Below, piece by piece: positions 35,356 through 44,036 of a stretch of 64,000 bases of DNA; positions within the stretch are counted from its first letter, which is position 1, and the number at the start of each line of letters is the position of its first letter. The position numbers were made by a program, and so were the translations under genes. Source of the DNA: Mycolicibacterium psychrotolerans (GTDB lineage: Bacteria > Actinomycetota > Actinomycetes > Mycobacteriales > Mycobacteriaceae); contig NZ_AP022574.1 of the NCBI RefSeq assembly GCF_010729305.1, positions 248,001 to 312,000 on the forward strand, in the 5' to 3' direction. Below the pieces are notes generated by a model. It was given only the letters and a program-made list of their open reading frames with translations, had not been told where the DNA came from and did no database searches.

Positions 35356-37176
35356 ATGACTTCTACTCTCGACCCTCAGACCACCATTGATCTGACCCCG
35401 CAGCAGCGCGTCGACGCCTGGTTGGCCGACTTCGAGGCGGCGCTGGCCGTCCGCGACATCGAACGCGCCGTCGGCATGTTCGCCGTCGACAGCTTCTGGC
35501 GCGATCTGGTGTCGTTCACCTGGAATCTCAAGACCCTCGAAGGCCGCGACCAGATCGCCGACATGCTGGGTGCGCGGCTGATCGAGACCGACCCGTCGGG
35601 CTTCCGCACCAAGGAGGCGCCCACCCAGGACGGGGACGTGACCTCGGCGTTCATCGAGTTCGAGACCGGTACCGGCCGCGGCACCGGACATCTGCGGCTC
35701 AAAGGTGATCAGGCCTGGACGCTGCTGACCGCGCTGCAGGAACTCAAGGGTCACGAGGAGCCCAAGGGCGTGACCCGGGTGATGGGGGCCGTGCACGGCG
35801 ACGACCCCGATCCGCGGTCGTGGGCCGAGAAGAAGGCCGCCGAGGACGCCGAACTCGGCCGCAGCACGCAGCCCTACACGCTGATCATCGGTGGCGGCCA
35901 GGGCGGCATCGCGCTCGGCGCGCGGCTGCGCCAGCTCGGCGTGCCGGCGATCGTCGTGGACAAGCACGAGCGCCCGGGCGACCAGTGGCGCAAGCGGTAC
36001 AAGTCGCTGTGCCTGCACGATCCGGTCTGGTATGACCACCTGCCGTACCTGCCGTTCCCGCCGAACTGGCCGGTGTTCGCGCCGAAGGACAAGATCGGTG
36101 ACTGGCTGGAGTTCTACACCCGCGTGATGGAGGTGCCGTACTGGTCGAAGACGACCTGTCTGTCAGCCACCTTCGATGACGCCAGCGGAACCTGGACCGT
36201 GGAGATCGACCGCGACGGCGAGCGCCTCACGCTGCACCCGACCCAGCTGGTGCTCGCGACCGGCATGTCGGGCAAGCCGCACGTGCCCACGCTGCCCGGC
36301 CAGGACGTCTTCCGCGGCGAGCAGCACCACTCGTCGGCGCACCCCGGACCGGACCCGTACGTCGGCAAGAAAGCCGTCGTCATCGGTTCGAACAACTCAG
36401 CCCACGACATCTGCAAGGCGCTGTACGAGAACGGCGTCGATGTGACCATGGTGCAGCGGTCCTCCACGCACATCGTCAAGTCGGACACCCTGATGGACAT
36501 CGGCCTCGGCGACCTGTATTCCGAACGCGCGCTGGCGGCGGGCATGACGACCGAGAAGGCCGACCTGACGTTCGCGTCGCTGCCCTACCGGATCATGCAC
36601 GAGTTCCAGATCCCGCTGTACGACCAGATGCGGGAGCGCGACAAGGAGTTCTACGACCGCCTCGAGGCGGCCGGCTTCGAATTGGACTGGGGCGCAGACG
36701 GATCCGGTCTGTTCATGAAGTACCTGCGCCGCGGTTCGGGCTACTACATCGACGTCGGCGCATGCGACCTGGTCGCCGACGGCCGGATCAAGCTGGCGCA
36801 CGGGCAGGTCGACCGCCTGACCGAGGACTCGGTGGTGCTGGCCGACGGCACCGAGTTGCCCGCCGACGTGGTGGTCTACGCGACCGGGTACGGGTCGATG
36901 AACGGCTGGGCCGCCGACCTCATCGGCCAGGAGGTGGCCGACCGCGTCGGCAAGGTGTGGGGTCTGGGCAGCGACACCCCGAAAGACCCGGGGCCGTGGG
37001 AGGGCGAACAGCGCAACATGTGGAAGCCCACCCAGCAGCCCAATCTGTGGTTCCACGGCGGCAACCTGCACCAGTCGCGGCACTACTCGCTGTATCTGGC
37101 GCTGCAGCTCAAAGCCCGCTACGAGGGCATGGCCACCCCGGTGTACGGCCTGCAGGAGGTGCATCACCTCAGCTGA
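35356..37176 (+). CDS. flavin-containing monooxygenase with N-terminal NTF2-like domain
   Basis: 606 residues. Residues 10-150 form an NTF2/SnoaL-like domain (RVDAWLADFEAALAVRDIERA). The rest is a class B flavoprotein monooxygenase with FAD motif IIGGGQGGIALGARLRQLG near 180, NADPH motif VIGSNNSAHDICKAL near 345, and the ATGYGS motif near 520. It probably inserts oxygen into a ketone or heteroatom substrate. Position opposite the butanediol operon suggests related substrates, but none is proven. The ATG at 35356 was chosen as the first that keeps the whole NTF2 domain. Confidence 0.88.
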   Translation: MTSTLDPQTTIDLTPQQRVDAWLADFEAALAVRDIERAVGMFAVDSFWRDLVSFTWNLKTLEGRDQIADMLGARLIETDPSGFRTKEAPTQDGDVTSAFIEFETGTGRGTGHLRLKGDQAWTLLTALQELKGHEEPKGVTRVMGAVHGDDPDPRSWAEKKAAEDAELGRSTQPYTLIIGGGQGGIALGARLRQLGVPAIVVDKHERPGDQWRKRYKSLCLHDPVWYDHLPYLPFPPNWPVFAPKDKIGDWLEFYTRVMEVPYWSKTTCLSATFDDASGTWTVEIDRDGERLTLHPTQLVLATGMSGKPHVPTLPGQDVFRGEQHHSSAHPGPDPYVGKKAVVIGSNNSAHDICKALYENGVDVTMVQRSSTHIVKSDTLMDIGLGDLYSERALAAGMTTEKADLTFASLPYRIMHEFQIPLYDQMRERDKEFYDRLEAAGFELDWGADGSGLFMKYLRRGSGYYIDVGACDLVADGRIKLAHGQVDRLTEDSVVLADGTELPADVVVYATGYGSMNGWAADLIGQEVADRVGKVWGLGSDTPKDPGPWEGEQRNMWKPTQQPNLWFHGGNLHQSRHYSLYLALQLKARYEGMATPVYGLQEVHHLS

Positions 37177-37185
37177 GCGCCCTAG

Positions 37186-37250
37186 CCGCCGAAACTGTAT
37201 TCCCTGCGCGAAAAACGCGGTTGAGCCCGCGTGGAATACAGTTTCGGCGC
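37186..37250. repeat. intergenic palindrome, copy 5 of the repeat family
   Basis: GCCGAAACTGTATTCC (37188-37203) and GGAATACAGTTTCGGC (37233-37248) are perfect 16-bp arms. The 29-base loop contains GCGCGAAAAA, the same core as copies 1 and 2. It lies between two plus-strand genes. Confidence 0.7.
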
Positions 37251-37267
37251 ACCCGCAGAATGGGGGC

Positions 37268-39298
37268 GTGACGAACGCGCCTGAAGCCCCGGATCCCTAC
37301 CTTTGGTTGGAGGAGGTGACCGGCGACGACGCGCTGGCGTGGGTGCGCACCCACAACGAACCGACGGTCGCCGAACTCGGTGGTGAGCGCTTCGAGCAGA
37401 TGCGCGCCGAGGCGCTGGAGGTGCTCGACACCGACACGCGGATCCCCTACGTGCGTCGCCGCGGCGGGTTCCTCTACAACTTCTGGCGCGATGCGACCAA
37501 CACGAAGGGTCTGTGGCGGCGCACCACCCTCGAGAGCTACCGCACCGAGACGCCCGAGTGGGACGTCGTCATCGACGTCGACGAGCTGGCGCGCGCCGAC
37601 GACACCAACTGGGTGTGGGCCGGGGCCGACGTCATCGAACCGGATCACACCCGGGCGTTGGTCAGCCTGTCCCGGGGCGGCTCCGACGCCGCGGTGGTGC
37701 GTGAATTCGACATGGATACACGGTCTTTCGTCGACGACGGGTTCGAGCTCGCCGAAGCCAAGTCGCAGACGACCTGGGTCGACGAGGACACGCTGCTCAT
37801 CGGGACGGACTTCGGGGAGGGGTCGCTCACCGAGTCGGGGTATCCGCGGCTGGTCAAGCGGTGGAAGCGCGGTCAGCCGATCGACGACGCCGAGACGATC
37901 TTCGAGGGCGATCCGGCCGACGTCCTGGTCGCCGCGTCGGTCGACCGCACCCCCGGTTTCGAGCGCACGCTGATCAGCCGCGCACTGGATTTCTTCAACG
38001 AAGAGGTCTACGAGCTACGCGGCGACGAGCTGATCAGGATCGACACCCCCACCGACGCCAGCATCTCGATCCACCGCACCTGGCTGCTGATCGAGCTGCG
38101 CACCGACTGGCACTACAACTACGGGACGGCGTCGACGACATACCCGGCCGGTTCCCTGCTCGCCGCGGACTACGCCGAGTTCGTCTCGGGGACGGCCGAA
38201 CTCAAGCCCGTCTTCACACCCGACCCGCACACCAGCCTGCACCACTACGCCTGGACCCGCGACCGACTGGTCGTGGTCACCCTCGCCGACGTGGCCAGCC
38301 ACGTCGAGGTGATGACCCCCGGAACGTGGACCTCGGAGCCGGTGAGCGGGCTTCCGGACAACACCAACACCGCGATCGTGGCGGCCGATCACCTCGGCGA
38401 CGAGATCTTCCTGGACTCCTCGGGTTTCGACACGCCGTCGCGGCTGCTGTACGGCGCGGCGGGCGGCCCGCTGAGCGAGATCAAGCGGGCGCCGTCGTTC
38501 TTCGACGCCGCAGACCTGTCGGTGAACCAGTACTTCGCGACCTCGGATGACGGCACCGCGATCCCGTACTTCGTGGTCGGCCACCGCCACCTGCACGCCC
38601 CCGGGCCCACTCTGCTCGGCGGATACGGCGGCTTCGAGGTGGCCCGCACTCCCGGCTACGACGGGGTGCTCGGTCGGCTGTGGCTGTCCCGCGGCGGCAC
38701 CTACGTGCTGGCCAACATCCGCGGCGGCGGCGAATACGGCCCCACCTGGCACACGCAGGCCATGCGCGAAGGCCGGCATCTGGTCGCCGAGGACTTCGCC
38801 GCGGTGGCCCGCGACCTGGTGGCGCGCGGCATCACGACCGTCGAACACCTGGGCGCACAAGGCGGCAGCAACGGCGGGCTGCTGATGGGCATCATGCTGA
38901 CGCAGTACCCGGAGTTGTTCGGCGCGCTGGTGTGCAGCGTGCCGCTGCTGGACATGAAGCGCTTCCACCTGCTGCTCGCGGGTGCGTCCTGGGTCGCCGA
39001 GTACGGCGACCCCGACGATCCCGACGACTGGGAATTCATCTCGAAATACTCTCCCTACCAGAACATCTCGACAGACCGGCGCTACCCGCCGGTGCTGATC
39101 ACCACGTCGACGCGCGACGATCGGGTGCACCCCGGCCACGCCAGGAAGATGACCGCCGCGCTGGAGGCCGCCGGACACCGGGTGCGCTACTACGAGAACA
39201 TCGAGGGCGGGCACGCCGGCGCGGCGGACAACCCGCAGGTGGCGTTCCGCTCCGCGCTGATCTACGAGTTCCTGCTGCGCACGCTGGGAGGCAACTGA
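37268..39298 (+). CDS. prolyl oligopeptidase family serine peptidase (Rv0457c-like)
   Basis: 676 residues from GTG 37268. An N-terminal beta-propeller (about 60-400) precedes an alpha/beta-hydrolase domain. The catalytic serine is in GAQGGSNGGLLMG near 542, the aspartate in TSTRDDRVHPGHA and the histidine in EGGHAGAAD. No signal peptide is visible, so it is a cytosolic S9 peptidase acting on short peptides. The stop is followed after one base by the next start. Confidence 0.92.
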   Translation: MTNAPEAPDPYLWLEEVTGDDALAWVRTHNEPTVAELGGERFEQMRAEALEVLDTDTRIPYVRRRGGFLYNFWRDATNTKGLWRRTTLESYRTETPEWDVVIDVDELARADDTNWVWAGADVIEPDHTRALVSLSRGGSDAAVVREFDMDTRSFVDDGFELAEAKSQTTWVDEDTLLIGTDFGEGSLTESGYPRLVKRWKRGQPIDDAETIFEGDPADVLVAASVDRTPGFERTLISRALDFFNEEVYELRGDELIRIDTPTDASISIHRTWLLIELRTDWHYNYGTASTTYPAGSLLAADYAEFVSGTAELKPVFTPDPHTSLHHYAWTRDRLVVVTLADVASHVEVMTPGTWTSEPVSGLPDNTNTAIVAADHLGDEIFLDSSGFDTPSRLLYGAAGGPLSEIKRAPSFFDAADLSVNQYFATSDDGTAIPYFVVGHRHLHAPGPTLLGGYGGFEVARTPGYDGVLGRLWLSRGGTYVLANIRGGGEYGPTWHTQAMREGRHLVAEDFAAVARDLVARGITTVEHLGAQGGSNGGLLMGIMLTQYPELFGALVCSVPLLDMKRFHLLLAGASWVAEYGDPDDPDDWEFISKYSPYQNISTDRRYPPVLITTSTRDDRVHPGHARKMTAALEAAGHRVRYYENIEGGHAGAADNPQVAFRSALIYEFLLRTLGGN

Positions 39299-39299
39299 C

Positions 39300-39929
39300 G
39301 TGACGATCACCCGAGCGTGCAGCGCCGCGCTGCTCGCCGCCGCGCTGCTGCTGACCGGTTGCGCCCGTGACATCACCGGCACCGCGGTGACCGCTGCCGG
39401 CGGCGCGCCCGATGGCGAAGCGCAGTGCGCCACGGTGACGGCACCGCTGACCGACGTCCCGCAGAAGAATCCCCGCGAGCCCAAGCTGCGCGTCCCCGTA
39501 CCGTCGGGGTGGGAACGCAACACGGTGATGGACAACCAGATCATCCGCTTCGCGATCGTCGCGCAGGACCTGATCTCCGAACAGTTCGCCCCCAACGCCG
39601 TCGTGACACTCGAGTCGGTGCCCGGCACGCAGGATCCCGAAAACGTGTTCACCCAGAACCGCAACAACCTGACCGCGATGATGGGCGCGTACGACCTGCG
39701 CACCGAGACCAACACCACCTGCGGATTCCCCTCGGAGACAACCCGATACACCGCACCCCCGATGGGTCCGGCACCGCTGCGGCCGGTCATCATGCACGCC
39801 GTCGTCGCACAGAGCCAGACCTCGACGTATCTGGCGACGCTGACCCTGCAGACCACCGACGCCGGTAACCCGACCTACATGCGCGACTCCTCGGAGATCG
39901 TCGACGGGTTCCAGCTCGTCCTGCCATGA
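39300..39929 (+). CDS. LpqN/LpqT-type lipoprotein
   Basis: 209 residues from GTG 39300. A signal peptide with lipobox LLTGC places the lipidated cysteine at about 21. The mature domain has VPVPSGWERNTVMDNQIIRF and a final VDGFQLVLP, the LpqN/LpqT (DUF-type) cell-wall lipoprotein pattern of mycobacteria. Paralogues interact with envelope lipid transport proteins; this one is unassigned. It overlaps the next gene at ATGA. Confidence 0.85.
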   Translation: MTITRACSAALLAAALLLTGCARDITGTAVTAAGGAPDGEAQCATVTAPLTDVPQKNPREPKLRVPVPSGWERNTVMDNQIIRFAIVAQDLISEQFAPNAVVTLESVPGTQDPENVFTQNRNNLTAMMGAYDLRTETNTTCGFPSETTRYTAPPMGPAPLRPVIMHAVVAQSQTSTYLATLTLQTTDAGNPTYMRDSSEIVDGFQLVLP

Positions 39930-40243
39930 CGACATCGGAGATCCTGCTGATCGCCGGCGCCGCGATGCTGCTGGCCGGCATCGCCGTCCCCGGGTGGGAC
40001 ACCGCGCGACTGCCGCGGCGCGCGGTCAAACGGCGGATCTACTGGACGGGCACGAGCGCCGGTGTGGTTCTGCTGGTCCTCGGCGGGCTGCCCGACGTCC
40101 GCAGCTCGGTCGCGCTGGCGGCGGCGGCGCTGATCCTGACGACCGGCTGGGCCTACTTCCGGACGCCCAACATCAAGATCGGCGACCGGATCCACTCGGC
40201 CGACCCCCCGATGCGCGAACCCGATCCCCCACCGGGCATGTAA
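39926..40243 (+). CDS. small membrane protein
   Basis: 105 residues. There are two or three membrane segments (about 5-24, 42-58 and 63-80) with the basic loop RLPRRAVKRR between them, and a proline-rich tail ending PPPGM. It is co-translated with the lipoprotein gene (4-bp overlap). I do not recognise the family. Confidence 0.7.
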   Translation: MTTSEILLIAGAAMLLAGIAVPGWDTARLPRRAVKRRIYWTGTSAGVVLLVLGGLPDVRSSVALAAAALILTTGWAYFRTPNIKIGDRIHSADPPMREPDPPPGM

Positions 40244-40289
40244 CGCCCCCGGCTCCTGCGGGCACTACCCGTCAACGGAAGGAGCCTCC

Positions 40290-40760
40290 ATGACCACCCT
40301 CACCCACCGGCCCCGTCTCGCCGCTCTCGACCATGCCGCCGCGCTGACGGCCCGGTACGGCCTCGTCGTCGTCATCGCCTGGATCGGCGCGCTGAAGTTC
40401 ACCGCATTCGAGGCTCAGGGCATCATGGGCCTGGTCGCCGGCAGCCCACTGATGAGCTGGGTGTACGACATCGTGTCGGTCCGGACGTTCTCCGCGGCGC
40501 TCGGCGTGCTCGAGCTCACGGCGGCCGCGCTGATCGCGGTGAAGCCCTGGTGGCCAAGGCTTTCCGCAGTCGGCAGCCTGATCGCGGTCGGGCTGTTCAT
40601 CGCCACGCTGAGCTTCCTGTTCACCACCCCGGGCGTCCTCGAGGCGTCGGCGGGATTCGCGGTGCTCTCCTCGACCGGCCAGTTCCTGATCAAAGACGTT
40701 GCGTTGCTGGGCATCTCCGTGTGGACGCTCGCCGACGCGCTGCGGGGTTCCCAGGCGTGA
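40290..40760 (+). CDS. DUF417 (YkgB/RclC-like) membrane protein
   Basis: 156 residues with a strong ribosome site (GGAAGGAG). Four membrane segments are evident. IAWIGALKFTAFEAQGIMGLVAGSPLMSW is the DUF417 signature, followed by VLELTAAALIAVKPWWP. The family includes E. coli RclC, part of the reactive-chlorine resistance system. The gene lies immediately upstream of a sigma factor and its zinc anti-sigma partner, suggesting a stress module. Confidence 0.85.
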   Translation: MTTLTHRPRLAALDHAAALTARYGLVVVIAWIGALKFTAFEAQGIMGLVAGSPLMSWVYDIVSVRTFSAALGVLELTAAALIAVKPWWPRLSAVGSLIAVGLFIATLSFLFTTPGVLEASAGFAVLSSTGQFLIKDVALLGISVWTLADALRGSQA

Positions 40761-40785
40761 CATGTCGGGTTACGATCTCGCAGAC

Positions 40786-41421
40786 ATGACCGTCACCTCC
40801 GCGGAAGAGGCCGACCTGATCGCGGCGCTACGCGCCCGCGACGAGTCGGCCTTCGCCGCGCTGGTCGACAGGCACACACCTGCCATGCTCCGGGTCGCGC
40901 AGGGCTACGTCAGCTCCCGCGAGGTCGCCGAGGACGTCGTTCAGGAGGCGTGGATCGCACTGCTGAAGGGCATCGACGGCTTCGAGGGCCGATCCTCGCT
41001 GCGCAACTGGCTTTTCACGGTGCTGATCAACATCGCCAAGAAGCGCGGCCTGCGCGACCGCAGGGACACCGAGGTGCAGATCGCCGCGTACACCGGCGGC
41101 ACCGTGAGCCAGGAACGGTTCTGTGACCGCGACGAGCGGTGGTCCGGGCACTGGCGGGACGGCGAGGAGCCCTCCCCCTTCCCCGAGTCACCGGAGGGTT
41201 CGGTGCTCGGCGCCGAGCTGATGGCTGTGACCCGGCGTGAGCTCGACCGACTGCCGGAGCGGCAGCGTGTCGTCGTCACGCTGCGCGATGTGCTGGATGT
41301 CGACTCGGCGGAGGTATGTCGGCTGCTCGGTATCACGATGGCCAATCAGCGGGTACTCCTGCACCGCGGGCGGGCGGCGATTCGGCAGGCGCTCGAGGAT
41401 TACGTGAGGGACGCGACGTGA
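40786..41421 (+). CDS. ECF-type RNA polymerase sigma factor
   Basis: 211 residues from ATG 40786 (an in-frame ATG at 40762 would add 8). Region 2 includes FAALVDRHTPAMLRVAQGYVSSREVAEDVVQEAW and GRSSLRNWLFTVLINIAKKR. Region 4 is LPERQRVVVTLRDVLDVDSAEVCRLLGITMANQRVLLHRGR, typical of group 4 sigma factors. TACGAT at 40771-40776 could be its own -10 box. The stop overlaps the anti-sigma start (GTGA). Confidence 0.88.
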   Translation: MTVTSAEEADLIAALRARDESAFAALVDRHTPAMLRVAQGYVSSREVAEDVVQEAWIALLKGIDGFEGRSSLRNWLFTVLINIAKKRGLRDRRDTEVQIAAYTGGTVSQERFCDRDERWSGHWRDGEEPSPFPESPEGSVLGAELMAVTRRELDRLPERQRVVVTLRDVLDVDSAEVCRLLGITMANQRVLLHRGRAAIRQALEDYVRDAT

Positions 41422-41660
41422 CCGGACAGCGATCGATGAACTGCAACGAGCTCGTAGAGCTGGTGACCGCCTACCTGGACGGAGCCTTGGATCCCGACGC
41501 GCGGGCGCGTTTCGAGGAGCATCTGAACGGCTGTGACGGCTGCGGGAACTATCTGCAGCAGTTCCGCACCACCGTGGGAGCGCTGAGCGCGATCTGCGAA
41601 GACACCGTGGAAGCCGCCTTCCGGGACCGTCTGCTCGACGCGTTCCACGATTGGCGATAG
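41418..41660 (+). CDS. zinc-finger anti-sigma factor
   Basis: 80 residues from GTG 41418. The ZAS motif is intact: a leading cysteine in MNCNELVELVTAYLDGAL, then HLNGCDGC (HxxxCxxC). There is no membrane segment, so it is a soluble anti-sigma factor binding the sigma protein encoded just upstream, with release probably on thiol oxidation. Overlapping start and stop imply matched synthesis. Confidence 0.88.
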   Translation: MTGQRSMNCNELVELVTAYLDGALDPDARARFEEHLNGCDGCGNYLQQFRTTVGALSAICEDTVEAAFRDRLLDAFHDWR

Positions 41661-41670
41661 AACTGCTCAG

Positions 41671-42567
41671 GTGACGGATTTCGAGACCATCCTCTACCGC
41701 GCGCAGGAGCCTGTCGCCACGATCACGCTGAACCGGCCTGAGCGGCTGAACACGATCGTCCCGCCGATGCCCGACGAGATCGAGGCGGCGATCGGGCTGG
41801 CCGAACGGGACCCCGCCGTCAAGGTCATCGTGCTGCGCGGCGCCGGACGCGCGTTCTCCGGCGGCTACGACTTCGGTGGCGGGTTCGAGCACTGGGGCGA
41901 GGCGATGAACACCGACGGGCGGTGGGATCCCGGGAAGGACTTCGCGATGGTCAGTGCCCGGGAAACCGGGCCGACAAACAAGTTCATGGCGATCTGGCGG
42001 GCCTCGAAGCCGGTGATCGCGCAGGTGCACGGCTGGTGTGTCGGTGGGGCCAGCGACTACGCGTTGTGCGCCGACCTCGTGATCGCCAGCGACGACGCCG
42101 TGATCGGAACGCCGTACGCCCGCATGTGGGGTGCCTACCTGACCGGCATGTGGCTCTACCGGCTGAGTCTGGCCAAGGTGAAGTGGCATTCGCTCACCGG
42201 CGAGCCGCTGACCGGGAAAGAAGCTGCCGCAGTCGAACTCATCAACGAGTCGGTTCCGTTCGAGCGTCTCGAGGCTCGGGTCGCCGAGATCGCGGCGAAG
42301 CTGGCCACGATTCCGCTGTCACAGCTGCAGGCTCAGAAGCTGATCGTGAACCAGGCCTACGAGAACATGGGGCTGGCTTCGACGCAGACGCTGGGTGGGA
42401 TCCTCGACGGCCTGATGCGCAACACGCCGGCCGCACTGGATTTCATCGGCACCGCCGCCACCGACGGTGTGCGCGCCGCGATCGAACGCCGCGACGGCCC
42501 GTGGGGCGACTACAGCCAGGCGCCGCCGGAGCGCCGGCCCGACCCGTCCCACGTGATCGAGCCCTGA
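41671..42567 (+). CDS. enoyl-CoA hydratase/isomerase family protein
   Basis: 298 residues from GTG 41671. Crotonase motifs are ITLNRPERLNTI, LRGAGRAFSGGYDFGGG (oxyanion hole) and VHGWCVGGASDYALCADLVIAS. The usual first glutamate of hydratases is not evident, because the AxG/GGA region reads GASDYAL, so the reaction could be hydration, isomerisation or another crotonase reaction. It ends with PERRPDPSHVIEP. It is 10 bp after the anti-sigma gene, so it may be in the same transcript. Confidence 0.82.
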   Translation: MTDFETILYRAQEPVATITLNRPERLNTIVPPMPDEIEAAIGLAERDPAVKVIVLRGAGRAFSGGYDFGGGFEHWGEAMNTDGRWDPGKDFAMVSARETGPTNKFMAIWRASKPVIAQVHGWCVGGASDYALCADLVIASDDAVIGTPYARMWGAYLTGMWLYRLSLAKVKWHSLTGEPLTGKEAAAVELINESVPFERLEARVAEIAAKLATIPLSQLQAQKLIVNQAYENMGLASTQTLGGILDGLMRNTPAALDFIGTAATDGVRAAIERRDGPWGDYSQAPPERRPDPSHVIEP

Positions 42568-42580
42568 CGGCTGCTCCGGG

Positions 42581-43030
42581 TCATCGCGACGACCAGCGGG
42601 CGAGCAGGTCAGGTATCTCTGCGATCAGGAACTCGTAGAAATCTCTCATGTCGGCCAGCCGCTGTCTGGCCGGGCTGCCACGCTCGGCCACCGCAAGCCC
42701 GGCCGCGGCGGCGTGCCGCATTGCAGCGAGAGTTTCATTCTGGCTGGTGAACAGCACCGCCCAGGCATCGTCACGCAAGCGAAAATGCGCGCGCCTGCTG
42801 GCCGGGACGGGAACCCGTTCGGCCAGACCGACCGATGTGAGGGTCTTCAAGGCGCCGGAGATCGATCCGGCGCTCGCCTGCAGTCCCGCGGCCAGGTCGG
42901 CCATCGTCACACTGGGCTGTTCGCTGAACAGCAACGCCGCGAGCACGCGGGCAGTCATCCGCTGCAGGCCCAGACCGGTCAGCACGAGCGCCAGGCGCTC
43001 GGCCTCGTGTTCCAATTCGGCGGATGCCAT
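42581..43030 (-). CDS. MarR/GbsR-like transcriptional regulator
   Basis: 149 residues. A winged helix spans about 25-95 (LLFSEQPSVTMADLAAGLQASAGSISGALKTLTSVGLAERVP), followed by a C-terminal dimer helix. It matches the GbsR/MarR group often placed beside ABC exporters. It is divergent from the exporter operon, with a palindrome in the shared promoter, and so is the likely repressor of that operon. Confidence 0.85.
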   Translation of the reverse strand: MASAELEHEAERLALVLTGLGLQRMTARVLAALLFSEQPSVTMADLAAGLQASAGSISGALKTLTSVGLAERVPVPASRRAHFRLRDDAWAVLFTSQNETLAAMRHAAAAGLAVAERGSPARQRLADMRDFYEFLIAEIPDLLARWSSR

Positions 43031-43072
43031 CTGCGGTCAAACCCCCTCTGCGCCGGATGTCTTCAATTATCT

Positions 43073-43090
43073 CTGAAACTTCAGTATTGT
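43073..43090. promoter_or_regulatory. MarR operator candidate and -10 box of the ABC operon
   Basis: CTGAAACTTCAG (43073-43084) is a CTGAA-AC-TTCAG palindrome. TATTGT (43085-43090) follows directly and fits a -10 hexamer for the exporter genes. A repressor bound here would block RNA polymerase. Confidence 0.5.
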
Positions 43091-43160
43091 CTTGGATGGT
43101 GCTCCGGGAAGTCTGGTCGGAATCGTGAATTCTCGCTACCCCGCGAAAGGCGGCACCGGC

Positions 43161-44036
43161 ATGCGCAGCAGCGGCGACGTGATCGACGTCGAACACTTGA
43201 CCTACACCTATCCCAAATCTGCCGAACCTGTCCTTCGCGGCATGGACTTCACCGTCGGCCGCGGCGAGATCCTCGGGTTCCTCGGCCCCAGCGGAGCAGG
43301 CAAGTCCACCACCCAGAAACTGCTCATCGGCCTCCTCCGCGGTCACGGCGGTCAGGTACACGTCTGGGGCCGCGAACCGGTGGACTGGGGCCCGGACTAC
43401 TACCAGCGCATCGGGGTGTCATTCGAGCTGCCCAACCACTATTCCAAGCTGACCGGCCTGGAGAACCTGCACTTCTTCGCGTCCTTGTACGACGGGCCCA
43501 CCTTGGACGCGTCGGAACTCATGCGCGCGGTGGGCCTCGCCGATGCGGCCGACACCCGGGTCGCCAAGTACTCCAAAGGGATGCAGATGCGACTGACCTT
43601 CGCGCGGTCCCTGATCAACGATCCGGAACTGCTGTTCCTCGACGAACCCACCTCAGGGCTCGATCCGGTCAACGCCCGCACCGTCAAGGACATGATCCTG
43701 GACCTGAGGGCCCGGGGCCGCACCATCTTTCTCACCACCCACGACATGTCCACCGCCGACGAGCTGTGCGACCGAGTGGCATTCGTCGTCGACGGTGTCA
43801 TCGTGGCCATCGACAGGCCTGCTGAACTCAAGATCGCGCGCAGCCGACGGCTGGTGGAGGTCACCTACCGCGGCGCCGAAGGCACTCTTCAGAGGGCGGA
43901 GTTCGCGATGGACGGGCTGGCCGGCGACCCCGACTTCCACGCGGTGCTGGGCCGGCACCACGTCGAGACGATCCACAGCAGGGAGGCCAGCCTCGACGAC
44001 GTCTTCGTCGAGGTCACCGGCAGGAGCCTGGTGTGA
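43161..44036 (+). CDS. ABC transporter ATP-binding protein (drug-export type)
   Basis: 291 residues from ATG 43161; in-frame GTG 43125 and TTG 43092 are alternatives. Walker A GPSGAGKST, the Q-loop region, signature YSKGMQMRL, Walker B LLFLDEPTSGLDP and switch histidine TTHD are all present. Lengths of this and the two permeases resemble the M. tuberculosis fluoroquinolone exporter Rv2688c-Rv2686c. The last bases overlap the permease start (GTGA). Confidence 0.92.
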   Translation: MRSSGDVIDVEHLTYTYPKSAEPVLRGMDFTVGRGEILGFLGPSGAGKSTTQKLLIGLLRGHGGQVHVWGREPVDWGPDYYQRIGVSFELPNHYSKLTGLENLHFFASLYDGPTLDASELMRAVGLADAADTRVAKYSKGMQMRLTFARSLINDPELLFLDEPTSGLDPVNARTVKDMILDLRARGRTIFLTTHDMSTADELCDRVAFVVDGVIVAIDRPAELKIARSRRLVEVTYRGAEGTLQRAEFAMDGLAGDPDFHAVLGRHHVETIHSREASLDDVFVEVTGRSLV

